This document shows positions 35,257-46,881 of a stretch of 64,000 nt of DNA, one piece after another. Both the position numbers and the translations under genes were made by a program. The DNA lies in assembly GCA_024760905.1 (NCBI GenBank), contig CM045735.1:3093161-3157160 (forward strand). The letters are read 5' to 3'. This stretch comes from Plotosus lineatus (taxonomy: Eukaryota; Chordata; Actinopteri; Siluriformes; Plotosidae). The notes beneath the pieces were generated by a model, which saw only the letters and a list, made by a program, of their open reading frames with translations, did no database searches and was not told where the DNA came from. Every line of letters starts with the position of its first letter. Position 1 is the stretch's first letter.

Positions 35257-35316
35257 AATAATAATAATAACAACAACAACAACAACAACAATAATAATAA
35301 CAATAATAATAATAAT
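35185..35316. repeat. (ATT)n/(AAC)n/(AAT)n compound microsatellite
   Basis: ATT run of about 23 units passing into AAT, AAC and AAT runs, expanded from the ATAATAATA segment normally found at this place in pogo-A. Confidence 0.95.
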
Positions 35317-35363
35317 GATAATAATACATGTACATTAACATTAATAATAATTAATAATAAATA

Positions 35364-35776
35364 CAGTCGGCCCCCAACTTACAAAGACCCCTGTGTACGA
35401 AATCCCCGGGTTACGAAAAGCATTTTCCTGAGTTTCCGTCCCCAAGATACGAAACAACCTCCTCTTATGAAAAGAAATTCAAACTTCAAATGCGCCAATC
35501 AAAATTTCACACGACGCGCGAGTTGCTCTCTCATTGGCTGTCTCTCAACATCTGGCCCCGCTGGCCTCCCAGATAGAGACAAAAGGAAGCTTCACTCTTT
35601 AGTTTTTAGTTTAGTTTTTTAAGTTTGTTTTAATTCAGTAAATGTTTAATAAATGTGGGCGCATTTGAGCTCATCTGGAATTTCGATCCCTCAAGGAATC
35701 AAATTAATGTTGAGTTTGTCAAGCAGGGAATGCGCTTTGAATTCCATGTCTTGTGGGCGGGGCCCGCAGCGCGCAC

Positions 35777-35817
<41 letters not shown>

Positions 35818-35849
35818 GTGTGTGTGTGTGTGTGTGTGGGTGTGTGTGT

Positions 35850-35889
<40 letters not shown>

Positions 35890-36186
35890 ATAAAAATGTT
35901 TAATAATGGATTAATTAATAAATATGTTAATAAAATGGTTTAATATGTTAATAAAATGTTTAAATTGTTTAATAAATAATTTTCTTTTACTTTTAACACA
36001 TATGTCATACAAAATTGGTGTACTCTTATCATTTTTAAAGGGTTTATGGGGTTTATCCAGTCCAAAGACTGGAGCCTTGGAACGAATTAGGTGTTTAACA
36101 TGTAAAATGCGACCCCTACTGACGACATCCCCGCAATACGAAAAGGGCTCTGGAACGGATTAATTTCGTAAGTTGGGGGCCGACTG
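35364..36186. mobile_element. pogo-type MITE, perfect terminal inverted repeats
   Basis: 823 bp with identical 19-bp inverted termini CAGTCGGCCCCCAACTTAC and TA on each side (35362-35363, 36187-36188). Contains (GA)n at 35778-35814 and (TG)n at 35815-35887. Termini resemble Tigger-like elements. No coding capacity; the youngest-looking DNA element in the window by terminus identity. Confidence 0.92.
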
Positions 36187-36376
36187 TAATAATAAAACAA
36201 GAATAAACAACCCAAACCCTTCCGGTCATCAACTGCGGCAAAGATGTCATGTGGGCACAAAGATGTCACATGGGCAGGCATGAGGTGGTGCGGAACAGAG
36301 AAGGAGGAGGAGAATTTTGTGCATAGTGCACTTCAGAATGCCAGCGAGGAATGGCTGTGGTGAGCTCCCACAGGGC

Positions 36377-36689
36377 CAGTGCTTCTCAAATAGTGGGGGA
36401 CACGGTGCAATTCCGGGGTGGGGGTGGGGGTGGGAGTGTATGACCATGGGGAACATGCTTTTTTTGCCATACTGTACTAGAATTAAGTGTAATTGTGCAC
36501 CCACTACAGTAGTTGGCAGTGGCGCTCTCATTGTCCCACTATGGTGTAGGGAAAAAAGCACCGAGCAAACGATATGAAGTGCAGTAAACTCTATTTATAG
36601 TTGCACACGGGGCACTGGGGGGCGTGAAATGTTTTTTTTTTTTCTTTCTTCCTATAGGGGGCATCATAGAAAATAATCGAGAAGCTCTG
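36377..36689 (+). mobile_element. hAT MITE nested in pogo-A
   Basis: CAGTGCTTCTCAAATAGTG to AATCGAGAAGCTCTG at the same host position as other copies; its TSD has decayed (CACAGGGC / CTCAAGAT). Confidence 0.8.
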
Positions 36690-36887
36690 CTCAAGATGTT
36701 GTCGGAGCGCGGATTAATACACGTGGAAGAATATGAGGCTAATCGGCCCGGAAAAGCCATTTCCCCCAGCAGAGCTCGTAAATCAAAATGTTACTGGTTG
36801 GGTGGGGCAGATTTTAGGTGAAATGAAGCTCGTATTATGGAAAATTCATTATAAAAGACACTTGTAAGTCAAGGTACCACTGTATAA

Positions 36888-36889
<2 letters not shown>

Positions 36890-36951
<62 letters not shown>
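36890..36951. repeat. (CA)n microsatellite
   Basis: About 30 CA units. Confidence 0.97.
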
Positions 36952-36956
<5 letters not shown>

Positions 36957-36984
36957 CACAAATTTTCAGAATGGGAACCTTATT

Positions 36985-37890
36985 GTCTAATTATCATCAT
37001 CATCATCTTCTTCCGTGGTCAGGTCATGGGGCAGCAACCTAAGCAATGAGTCCAGATGTCCCTCTCCCCAGCTACTTCCTCCGGCTCTTCTGGGGGGACA
37101 CCGAGGCATTCCCAGACAAGTCGAGAGACATAGTTCCTCCAACATGTTCTAGGTCGACCCCGGAGTCTCTTCCCGGTTGGACATGCCCAAAACACCACAT
37201 CAGAGAGGCGTGCGGGAGGCATTTTTTCCAGATGCCCGAGCCACCGCAACTTGCCCCTCTCAATGCAGAGGAGCAGCGGTTCTCCTCAGAGCTCTCTCTC
37301 CTGTTGGTAGAGCTTCTCCCCTTATCTCTAAGGGAGAACCCCGCCACCTGGCAAAGGAAGCTCATTTCAGCCACTTGTATTCACAACCTTGTTCTTTCGG
37401 TCACTACCCAAAGCTCGTGACCATAGATGAGGGTCGAAACATAGATTGACTGGTAAACTGAGAGCTTTGCCTTGCGGCTCTTCAGCACGGTGGACTGGTA
37501 CAGGCTCCGCTTTACAGCAGAGGCTGCAGCGATCCGTCTGTTGATATCCAGCTCCATCCTTCCTTCACTTGTGAACAAGACGCCAAGATACTTAAACTTC
37601 TCCACTTGGGGCAGGACCTCATTCCCGACCCAGAGGACGCATTCCACCCTTCTTCGACTGAAAACCATGACCTCGGACATGGAGGTGCTGATTTTCATCC
37701 TGACCGGTTTGCACTCGACTGCGAATTGCTCTAATGGGAGCTGGAGGTCCCGGCTTGATGAAGCCAAAAGGTCAACGTCATCCGCAAAAAGCAAAGACGA
37801 GATCCGATGGCCACCAAACCAGAACCCCTCAACAATTCGGCTGCGCCTAGAAATTCTGTCCATAAAAATTATGAATCTAATTATAACTAA
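36985..37890 (-). mobile_element. LINE-2 (RTE-like) fragment with RT FADD box
   Basis: Minus-strand remnant of about 0.9 kb. 37381-37944 reads MDRISRRSRIVEGFW, then LLFADDVDLLASSS (catalytic FADD), KFKYLGVLFTSEGRME and LIYGHELWVVTERTR; after a frameshift, AEMSFLCQVAGFSLRDKGRS, HVQPGRDSG and ERDIWT. This is the C-terminal half of an apurinic-type LINE polyprotein, most like RTE/BovB-type proteins. 3' end GACCACGGAAGAAGATGATG. 5' truncated, dead. Confidence 0.85.
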
Positions 37891-38735
37891 AACATAACAA
37901 TAAAAAGGTATTTTGTTCATTAGAACCATTAGCAAAGTTATCAAGGAACGTTAGCTGAGGCTAAAATTTACTGCAGGTGTTGTTTGTTAAAATGTTCAGA
38001 GAAAAGGTTTTCGAACCTGAGACTAAGAAATATGATTCAAAATTATTGGCACCCTATGCGGGTTTTGTTGTTGTTCTTTATGTAACAGCACCAGGTCTGG
38101 CTCTTCTGCAATAAAAATAATACTGTATTACAGAACACAGAACATGGACGCTAAGGCCTGTCCTTGAATCAGAATCTCTCCAGATCATCTAGGATCCCCC
38201 TTTTTTAATTATCTCACCTTTTTTCATAACCAAAACTCATTTCACGCGTCATTTCATGCTATAATTTTAAGTATTGCGTATTCACTGTGACAACCCTGCC
38301 CCTTACAAAAGAGTGGCTCTATGTGGCCGGCTCCTCGCCCACCCTACGTGATGACATCGAAAGCAGGAAAGTGGGACAGATGTTTTTGTATGCTGGGCTT
38401 TTGAAGTGCAGTGCATCCATCCTCTGGTGATGCACTCAAGCTCTTACGAGGCACACACACTGCACCCTGTTGTGGTTGTTTGTATGAATCGCTTTGAAAT
38501 ATCACAGTGGAAACATCATAGCGAGTTGTGCGAACAGACTCCCGTGAGCTGTGAGACAGACGGACAGACAGACAGACCTTTACACAGAGGGATAAACACC
38601 CCCGGTCGTGTATTGCCATGGTAACGGCAGGGCTGCTGTTGGTTGCCCTGGAGACAGGCCCTGGGGTGTGGAGGAGTCGGCTTGTCCTTCCATGTGATGC
38701 ATGTGAGGAGCAAAAAGAAAAGGACTCAGAGAGTC
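37891..38735. other. no recognisable feature
   Basis: No repeat or exon recognised. Confidence 0.45.
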
Positions 38736-38819
<84 letters not shown>

Positions 38820-38848
38820 ATGTGTGTGTGTGTGTGTGCATGCGTGTG

Positions 38849-38900
<52 letters not shown>

Positions 38901-38930
38901 CGTGCGTGTGTGAGTGTGTGCGTGCATGCG

Positions 38931-38971
<41 letters not shown>
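38736..38971. repeat. (TG)n microsatellite, interrupted
   Basis: About 235 bp of TG with CG, CA and GC interruptions. Open frames on both strands here are pure CV/HT repeats. Confidence 0.97.
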
Positions 38972-38975
<4 letters not shown>

Positions 38976-39707
38976 ATGTGTGACTCCCTGTGGTGATTCT
39001 GGCATGGATCCTCTCCCAGTAGGGAAACGGGACACTCCAGCGTAAGGAAGCAGATGTCCATTGTAGTGTTTCAAATGCCTGCATTGGTTTCTGTTCTGTC
39101 CTTCCTGCCTCCTTCTTTTCTCTTCCTTTGTTTTTATTATTATTTACAAAAGGTGGATCTTCCCATCATGAATAACTGAATGATTTTTGACTTGTACCAC
39201 TGAACACTTCAGATATTTTAGCCAAGAAGAATCATCATGAATTATTAATATCTCAATTTGGGGATAACCAGCTGGGTTGGGCGGGATCCAGTCATGAGGA
39301 GTGATGCAATAATTAGAGAAACGCTTCAGTGCGGTGTCGTTTTGGTCTAACGCTGTCTCCGCTCCTCTAAATCCTAATTTTAAGGCTACGTTTGTCATTC
39401 TTTGTCCTACAGACAGCTATCAGTGTCGGCGTTGAGACGGTTCAGAGAGCCGGCTGTCCAATACTCTCTTGCTCTTCCTCTGTCCCTCTCGTTCTCAATG
39501 TTTGTCCTCCACTGGCACAATCGATACTTCCTGTCTTGTCCTCTTCCCACCTTTTCCTGAAATACAGTATCTCATAAACATTTAAATGAAAGATCACCTC
39601 CTACAAGCTTTGAACAAATATCAACAATAATCAGGAAATACAACTATTTAAGTTTTACATGTTTTTTAATTAGAAACCTGGTGATAAATCACGACATAAT
39701 GAAATAA
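38972..39707. other. no recognisable feature
   Basis: No repeat or exon recognised. Confidence 0.45.
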
Positions 39708-39790
39708 GGGACGTCTGGAGTCACTGCTTCGGCTGCTGCCCCTGTGAAACACCCCCGAATCAAGAGGCAGAAGAAGATGATGAATAATCT
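39708..39790 (+). mobile_element. LINE-2 extreme 3' fragment
   Basis: GACGTCTGGAGTCACTGCTT, CGGCTGCTGCCCCTG and GAGGCAGAAGAAGATGATG follow the LINE-2 3' terminus seen in complement at 60597-60665. Heavily 5' truncated. Confidence 0.65.
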
Positions 39791-40016
39791 GTGTGCGCAC
39801 TTATATACATTATATTATTAATGGAGAGGTATTCAGATTCGAACAAGTTTTCTTTATTTTTCTTTATTTCAACCACAAGTACAGAGATTCAGTTTTTAAA
39901 TTTATGATTATGAAGCTGTTTAAAATGACCTTTCCAAAACTAGAAAAGTACATTTAAACTGTAACGTTACCCTCGGCATAATCTTAAAGAATGCTAAAAA
40001 TATATAGCATGCTGAA
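39791..40016. other. no recognisable feature
   Basis: Spacer. Confidence 0.4.
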
Positions 40017-40570
40017 CAGGGGGACTGGGAGCAGCTCAGAGGAGGCAACAGGGGCTGATGGGGAAAAGGAGGGGGCTGATGAAGGGATATAGGGGCTGGT
40101 GGGGGAATAGAGGCGTTGATGGAGGTCATGGAGGGGATAAGGAGCGGAGAAAGAGTGGAGGGGATACTGGATGTAAGGGACGGGATAGAGGAGTGGAAGG
40201 AATGGTAGATGTAATGGAGGGGATGATGGATTTAGTGGAGGGGATGGAGGAATGGAGGGATGATGGATGTAATGGAGGGGTTGGAGGAGGGGATGGGGAG
40301 TGGAGGGATGTTGGATGGAATGGAGGGATGATAGATGTAATGGAGGGTATAGAGGAGTGGAAGGGATGATGGAGGTAATGGAGGGTATAGAAGAGTGGAG
40401 GGGATGATGGAGGTAATGGAGGGGATAGAAGAGTGGAGGGGATGATGGAGGTAATGGAGGGGATAGAAGAGTGGAGGGGATGATGGAGGTAATGGAGGGG
40501 ATAGAGGAGTGGAGGGGATGTTGTGTGTTATTGAGAGGACGGAGGAATGAAGGGGCTGATGGGGTGATGG
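40017..40570. repeat. GATGGAGG minisatellite, 38-bp core period
   Basis: Purine-rich tandem array; the clearest part has units starting GATGATGGAGGTAATGG at 40403, 40441, 40479 and 40517 (38 bp), with looser units on both sides. It opens a long Ser/Pro-rich frame on the minus strand that is not a gene. Confidence 0.93.
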
Positions 40571-40675
40571 AGGGGATGAGGGGGCGAACGATGGGCTGTG
40601 AAGAGCAGATGAGTGGAGGCTTGGTAGATTGGGGAGAGGCTGACCAGGGGGACATAGGGCTGAGGGGCGGAGACA

Positions 40676-40786
40676 GGGTGGGCAGGGTAATCGATATCAA
40701 GCAGCATATTTACATTGGGATTCGAACACACAACCTCCTGATCATAAGCCCAGCACCCGAACCACCACACCACCGGCCCCATGCTT
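40676..40786 (-). mobile_element. SINE-D head fragment
   Basis: GGGATTCGAACACACAACCTC, CTGATCATAAGCCCAGC and CCGAACCACCACACC, complement of the SINE-D tRNA-like head. Confidence 0.7.
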
Positions 40787-41410
40787 ATTAATGCTGTACT
40801 TTAATTCCTATGCAGTGCATTACCGCGTGACTAAGCTGAGGACTGAGACTGTGCGGACCTGTCTTCGTCCTCCGCTTCAGGGGAGCAGTATATCAGCGTC
40901 AGCGTCTCAGCCTGGCAGTGTCAGGACTCCGCTCAGTTCCTCAGTGTTTCGTTGCACATTTCATCCCACTTTCATTTTCAAAAAGCATGACGCATGCAAC
41001 TCTCTGTTCTTCATCTAATCTCCGTCTCTTCAGGGTTCTCCCTCTCTATCACTTCCGCTACGCTGTAGTGGTCCTCCGTCAGAAAACGTACGGATAATGT
41101 AACGGGATCCGGCATGAGGCTTTCATCAGGGGTCATTCGCACGCGAACCCGATTAGCTTATTGCGAGTAATACGTTGTCCTGTTTTCTTTTGTCTGCTTG
41201 GCTTCATTATTCAAAATATTGGACGACAGCCATGACAGACCGCGATCCAGGTACACGTTCGGTGTCTCGTCTCCTTTTTAAATAAATGCTACGGTTTCCC
41301 GTCATTAGTCTCAGCTTCGCGAGTAAAAGCGTCTCGGACTTGAAAAGTTGCTCAAGCAAACCGGTCTGAGGAACTCAAAGTTTGGGTCATTGATGCATGT
41401 ACTTAAGTAT
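40787..41410. other. unassigned single-copy block
   Basis: Somewhat CpG-richer than its surroundings and free of recognised repeats; no exon supported. A regulatory element cannot be judged from this alone. Confidence 0.35.
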
Positions 41411-41563
41411 TAAACCCCCCCTCCCCCAACCCCTCCCCCTCCCCCTCCATCTCTCGCCTCCTCACTATCTCTCTTCCCCCCCCTCTCCCTCTCCCCTTCT
41501 CTCACTCTCTCTCTCTCATTCTCTCTCTTTCACTCTCTTTCTCTTTCTATCTTTCTCCCCTCT

Positions 41564-41646
<83 letters not shown>

Positions 41647-41765
41647 CACCTCTCTTTCTCTTTCTATCTTTCTCTCTCTCTCTCTCCCACTCCCCCTCTC
41701 TCCCTTCTCTCTCTCCCCTCTCTGTCTCTCTTGCTCTCTCTCCCCCTCTCTCACACACACCTCTC

Positions 41766-41859
<94 letters not shown>

Positions 41860-41955
41860 ACACACATGCACACTCCCCTCTCTCTCTCTATCTCTCTCTC
41901 TCTCTCTCCCTCTCTCTCCCCCCTCTTGCTCTCACACACACCTCTCTCTCTCTCG

Positions 41956-42041
<86 letters not shown>

Positions 42042-42143
42042 CCCTTCTCTCCCCTCCTCTCTTTCTCTCTTGCTCCCCCCATTCTCTCTCTCACATACAA
42101 ACTCCTCTCTCTGTCTCTGTCTCTCTCTCTCTCTCCCCCCCCC
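41411..42143. repeat. (CT)n/(CA)n low-complexity tract
   Basis: 730 bp of mostly CT, with CA tracts at 41815-41868 and 41965-41998, ending in CCCCCCCCC. Open in all frames of both strands (SLSL, HTHT, RERE). Confidence 0.98.
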
Positions 42144-42465
42144 GGGACAGTTTACATGTATATTTATTGGTCTCACTTTGCTTAAAGAGCGCTCACTGAC
42201 CCCGTTCGTATTTCCACGTTGCATTCACTGTGTTTAAGCAACAAAATCTCCAAACAATCCTGGACGTTTGGTCTTGAGGACATGAACGGAGTCTCAGTAC
42301 TTATAATCATTATTTTTCTGTTTTGAGTTGTTGCTCTTTTTGAGGAATAGTGAACCGAAACCATAAGGCCTTCCTCTAAAGATTTATTCTGCAACAATGC
42401 ACGTGGACTGTGTGGTGAAACATCCGCATTGCTCAGAAATATTTTAAGAGTTGGAAAAATCATAT
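42144..42465. other. no recognisable feature
   Basis: Spacer. Confidence 0.4.
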
Positions 42466-42800
42466 CGGTGGCACGGTGGTGTAGTGGTTCGCACGTCCAC
42501 CTCACAGCAGGAAGGTCCTGGGTTTGATTCCCAGCTCAGGTGTTTCTGTGTGGGGTTTGCATGTTCTCCCTGAGCTTGCGTGGGTTTCCTCCGGGTTCCA
42601 CGGTTTCCTCCTTCAGTCCAAAAACATGCACAGTAGGTTGTTCCAAATCTCTCCTAGGTGTGAATGGTTGTGTGAGTGTTGGCCCTGTTATGGCCCAGTG
42701 AGCTGTCCAGGGTGTACCCCACCCTTGTCCGGAGTCAGCTGAGATGGGCACAAGCCTCCCTGTAGCCCTAATTAGGATTAAGCAGTTCAGAAAATGAATG
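42466..42800 (+). mobile_element. SINE-B copy, full length (reference copy)
   Basis: Cleanest SINE-B: TGGTGTAGTGG (fits pol III box A), GGGTTTGATTCCCAG (box B, one mismatch), TTTGCATGTTCTCCCTGAGC, GAATGGTTGTGTGAGTGTTG (the place where other copies grow TG tracts), and tail CCTAATTAGGATTAAGCAG followed by GAATGAATGAA-like sequence. Confidence 0.92.
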
Positions 42801-42904
42801 AAATATTATATCCTATTTCTCTAGTATTAATCCATGTATTATCTGTCCACTTCTCCGAAGCTGGAGCCAATCACAGCTGAGTTTTGATGGGGAGGCAGGG
42901 TTTC

Positions 42905-42975
42905 ATCCTGAATAGGGTTGGAAAGCCGACTTTGCCCAGAGTCGGCTGAGATGGGCGCCAGCCTCCCCGCGACAA
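42905..42975 (+). mobile_element. SINE-B/C tail fragment
   Basis: CCCAGAGTCGGCTGAGATGG and GCCAGCCTCCCCGCGAC only. Confidence 0.65.
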
Positions 42976-43229
42976 TAATTTGTGTTGATTTGGTATCTGT
43001 TTGCTGGTTAATAATTACAAACCCAAATCTAAGTGCATATAGACGCGGCAGTGTTCGCCAGGAAACTTCGCCTGATCTGTTATGATGTCTTAGCATGTGA
43101 GCTGATAGCAGTCACCGCTTAGCTAATGGAAATTGTACTCTCCGTAAAAATGCATTAGGTTTGTTTTTCGAGTGAAGATTAACCACAAAGACCACAAAGA
43201 ATTCCCACCTCATGTAGGGTGATATCATT
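42976..43229. other. no recognisable feature
   Basis: Spacer. Confidence 0.4.
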
Positions 43230-43605
43230 TACAGTGGGACCTTGACTTATGAAATTAATCCGTTCCGATGGCAAGCTCGTAAGTCAAAATGTTTGTTAGA
43301 TAAAACAAAATTCCCATCGGAAATAATAGAAAAACCAATTAATCCGTTCCAACCCCCTCCAAAACACATATATTTCACCGAATATATTAAAGATAAACAT
43401 GTAAAAACAATAAATATTTAATCAAAATACATGTACATTAACATTAATAATAATTGATAATAAATAATAATAAAACAAGAATAAACAATAAATCATCTAA
43501 CCCTTCTGATCATTGACTGTGGTGAAGCATGAGGTGGTGCGTAACACAAGAGGAGGAGGAGAATTTTGTGCGTGTGCACGCTACACATGCCAGCGAGGAA
43601 AGGAG
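43230..43605 (+). mobile_element. pogo-A MITE, 3' truncated
   Basis: TACAGTGGGACCTTGACTTA to about CACGCTACACATGCCAGCG, where homology stops before the hAT segment. Confidence 0.8.
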
Positions 43606-43697
43606 TCGTAATGTTAATGTAATATAAGGAGATTGGACCTGACGACTCCATGAGCTGCGAAACTACAACACTATGGACCATATCTACAGCCAATGTC

Positions 43698-43698
43698 A

Positions 43699-43760
<62 letters not shown>
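43698..43760. repeat. (CA)n microsatellite
   Basis: About 31 CA units. Confidence 0.97.
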
Positions 43761-43761
<1 letters not shown>

Positions 43762-44111
43762 AGCACAAAAGCAGCATGTGACGCATGGCGGTGCGATCCA
43801 CACCGTGTGAATAAACGCCAGGTTTGACGTTTCTCTGCGAGAGACAACAGCTTGGAAATGTGCAAATAGAGAAATGTACTGCAGAGCTGCTGTTCCTGCC
43901 AGATCCAGATCTCAGATCCAAGCTAATGGCATCACAAATAAACCCAATAAATGTGCCAACATTTCCTTACATGGGCATCGGAAAAAAACACAAACTTCAC
44001 TCGCTCCGTCCAGGTCAGCTTTCATTTTTAATTTAATGACAGATTCAAAGATGTTTTTTGTCCTCTTGAGAAGGAAAGTCATTTTGCTGAATTGTGTTTT
44101 TCATGTGTGCA
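43761..44111. other. no recognisable feature
   Basis: Spacer, no exon supported. Confidence 0.4.
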
Positions 44112-44530
<419 letters not shown>

Positions 44531-45019
44531 GTGTTTCCTTGCAAAGCGGTAATTGTTTTAGTATTTTCTGACGTGTTATGAGACATATTTATGAAATGTT
44601 TCTAATTATCCTTATTTCAAGACAACTGAACACTCGTGTGGGCGACTTTAAGGGCCGATTGTTTAATTAATGATATTGTTTATGTTTGTCTGCTTGCTGT
44701 ATCTATGGTTACATGTGCTTTAGTGTAATGATCAATTCCCTGAGCACCACTTACCGTGATTAGTACAGGACTCCCTGTATTTACAGATCTGAGCTTTAAC
44801 CTCAATAACTTATATAATATTCACCAAAACTGAGGGGATTAAAGGTTTCCGGTTCAGGTCAGCCTGTGTGAAGCTTGGTTGGACCTTCTTCTGTTGTAAC
44901 TTTTCTGCCTTCTGATTTAAAATGAAGAGGAGTAAAGTGTAGAGTGGTTCTGTCTCAGCCCTGATCAGCACTTGAGATGTTTTTTGTTTTCTGCACCACT
45001 CTGTATAAACTCAAAGTCA
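44531..45019. other. no recognisable feature
   Basis: Spacer. Confidence 0.4.
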
Positions 45020-45130
45020 CTCTAAGTTCCTGGAGATCAACCGCTGGGAGATCAACCGCTGGGAGAACTACCGCTAGCTCCTAACTCTAATCCTGCTCAC
45101 CTGACCATCTTATCATTGACTTCACATCAG
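45020..45130. mobile_element. decayed hAT MITE relic
   Basis: CCTGGAGATCAACCGCTGGG with a tandem 15-bp repeat of AGATCAACCGCTGGG, then CTCCTAACTCTAATCCTGCTC and ACCTGACCATCTTATCA, similar to the interior of 18623-18815. Termini lost. Confidence 0.45.
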
Positions 45131-46531
45131 TTCAAAGAGTGTTTTCGATGTTGATTGGAAATAAAGGCCACAGGAAAGGTCCAGTCACGCGTTTAGTGAT
45201 AACTGCACTGCAGCGATGCTACACAAACACATCTTCCTGTTTGGCACAAGAAACAATCTCAGATCTCAGTCACTAAAATCGGGGTTTTTTTGTTTTTTTT
45301 TGTATGTTTGTTTGTTTTGAACTCATTCTGATGCTTTTTAAATGAACATTAACTTTACATATGTTGATGCTGACATGTGATTGGCTCCTTGACTAACTGC
45401 AAGTGGTATAAGGTGTGTGAGGAGAGTATGTACTGTAGTATTTTTTTTATTTTTTATTTTTTTCGAACAAGCTGCATTTAGTCCAGCGTTTAATATGAGT
45501 TGTATTTCACACCTGGTTTTGGTTTGCAAGGCTGAAGGAAATTCTTGGTAATACTAAATTCCTTCAAAAAAGCACAGTGGCGCTCCATCACAGATAGATA
45601 TTTTTCAGGCTGATAAAACACAGCAAGCCGGATTGGATTAGTAGATGGTACATGGGAAGGTGGCGCAGATGACATGATCAAAAAAAATCCCGGACAAGTC
45701 AGCGAATGGAAACCGTTGCTTTCTGACCGCGTCATCGTCCTTTTTAGATTCGTGACTCTTCTTTAATTTCACCTCCTTTTCCACCGAGTAATTAACAAAG
45801 AGGACAGACACTGGGCGGTGCTTATTTTCTCCGTACATATCTGACTTGACACCCCCCCCCCCCCCCCCCCCAGTCTGCTGTGCTTTGAAGAATGCAGACT
45901 GTTTAACATGTTAGCATCATTCCCACAGTAGGACACAATGGCGGAGGCCCCTCTGCTCAATGCCCCTGTGCATACCACGCTCTGAGCTCGCCGATGTTCC
46001 GAGCTGCATTTCTAGGTCATGTGAGGGTTTTATGAATAATAAAGAGTCTGTTTCAAAAGAGAATTATTTATATCACTCCAGCTGAAACCGCAAGTCCCTC
46101 TGAATGTCTGTCACTCACCGGGCTAAAATATAAAGAGTGAAATATATCGATATGTAATAATTAATGTGTCTCACGTCGAGCAGCTGGCTCAAGCACAAAA
46201 GCCTCGTTGCACATGAAGTCGAGATGATTTTCACATGCGCTTCAAACCCAACGTGTTCGCTACCTTAAAATAAAGTATGAAAGGGAAGGACAAATTCTCA
46301 AGCCTTGTATGTCACCACTGTACATGAGTACAATATTGAAATAATGCCACTGTGTTACTGAATACATTTTTACTATTTATTTATTTATGTATTTATTTAT
46401 TTGATTATTTGTTTATTTTGACTTTCAAAGTACCATCTATAAATCAGAAACACTGCGAAATGTTTCTTCTCTCGCTCTCTGTCGGTCTGTGTGTCTGTCG
46501 TTATTTTTTTGGGAGATGGGTTTTATTCGGC

Positions 46532-46538
<7 letters not shown>
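45131..46538. other. no recognisable feature
   Basis: 1.4 kb without recognised repeats except C24 at 45848-45871 and short T runs; no exon supported. Confidence 0.45.

Positions 46539-46569
<31 letters not shown>
46539..46569. repeat. (TA)n microsatellite
   Basis: Flanks the hammerhead-bearing repeat on its left; a matching (TA)n at 46984-47004 flanks it on the right. Confidence 0.95.
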
Positions 46570-46572
<3 letters not shown>

Positions 46573-46675
46573 TTTCTGAGTAGATCCTTCCGTAGGAGAG
46601 TGCTCAATACTTTTTGGTAGAGCAAATAACAAAAACAAAAGGACAGGACAAAGACTTTCTATTGAAACTCCATTT

Positions 46676-46730
46676 ATCACTACAGATCTGTTTCGAGGGG
46701 TGGTGAAACCATCCTCTCTCTTCAGGTGAT
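46676..46730 (-). ncRNA. hammerhead ribozyme-like motif, copy 1 (inverted)
   Basis: Exact reverse complement of the 55-nt core of copies 2 and 3: CTGAAGA core at 46719-46725, stem II 46695-46718, GAAA at 46691-46694, stem III CAGATCTG at 46683-46690, TA cleavage dinucleotide at 46681-46682, and stem I strands at 46726-46730 and 46676-46680. Confidence 0.72.
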
Positions 46731-46759
46731 TATAGAAGAAATTTTTGATTTCTTCTATA

Positions 46760-46814
46760 ATCACCTGAAGAGAGAGGATGGTTTCACCACCCCTCGAAAC
46801 AGATCTGTAGTGAT
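46760..46814 (+). ncRNA. hammerhead ribozyme-like motif, copy 2
   Basis: Stem I ATCAC (46760-46764) pairs with GTGAT (46810-46814). Conserved CTGAAGA (CUGANGA) is at 46765-46771. Stem II: GAG (46772-46774) with CTC (46793-46795), GG (46776-46777) with CC (46791-46792), TGG (46779-46781) with CCA (46787-46789), loop TTTCA. Then GAAA (46796-46799), stem III CAGATCTG (46800-46807) and UH = TA (46808-46809), giving predicted cleavage after 46809. All core nucleotides fit a type I hammerhead. Stem III is very short in the monomer but its 8 nt are self-complementary, so two copies could pair. Activity not tested. Confidence 0.75.
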
Positions 46815-46881
46815 AAAAACAGATCTGTAGTGATAAATGGAGTTTCAATAGAAAGTATTTGTCCTTTTGATTTCTTCTATA

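Larger units (their letters stand above)
35086..36884 (+). mobile_element. pogo-A/hAT composite with nested pogo-type MITE
   Basis: TACAGTGGCACCTTA start with a small deletion next to the terminus; end AAGTCAAGGTACCACTGTA. Inside: ATT/AAC repeats (35185-35315), a separate pogo-type MITE (35364-36186) and the hAT segment (36377-36689). Confidence 0.85.

Noticed and set aside
38344..39084. 246-codon His/Thr-rich frame and Cys/Val frames opposite
   Set aside because: Translation of the interrupted (TG)n microsatellite.
39984..40700. 238-codon Ser/Pro-rich frame
   Set aside because: Artefact of the 38-bp purine-rich minisatellite, whose unit has no stop codon in any minus-strand frame.
41220..41260. 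Possible drebrin first exon at a short ATG-containing CpG-rich stretch
   Set aside because: The translation does not resemble the drebrin N-terminus and no TG|GT phase-2 donor follows.
41397..42185. Long Ser/Leu-rich open frame (and Arg/Glu-rich frames opposite)
   Set aside because: Pure translation of (CT)n/(CA)n low-complexity DNA; open in all frames.
42466..42540. tRNA gene candidates at SINE heads (A and B boxes)
   Set aside because: Only pol III box motifs are present; no acceptor stem or complete cloverleaf, and the sequence continues into a SINE body in every copy.
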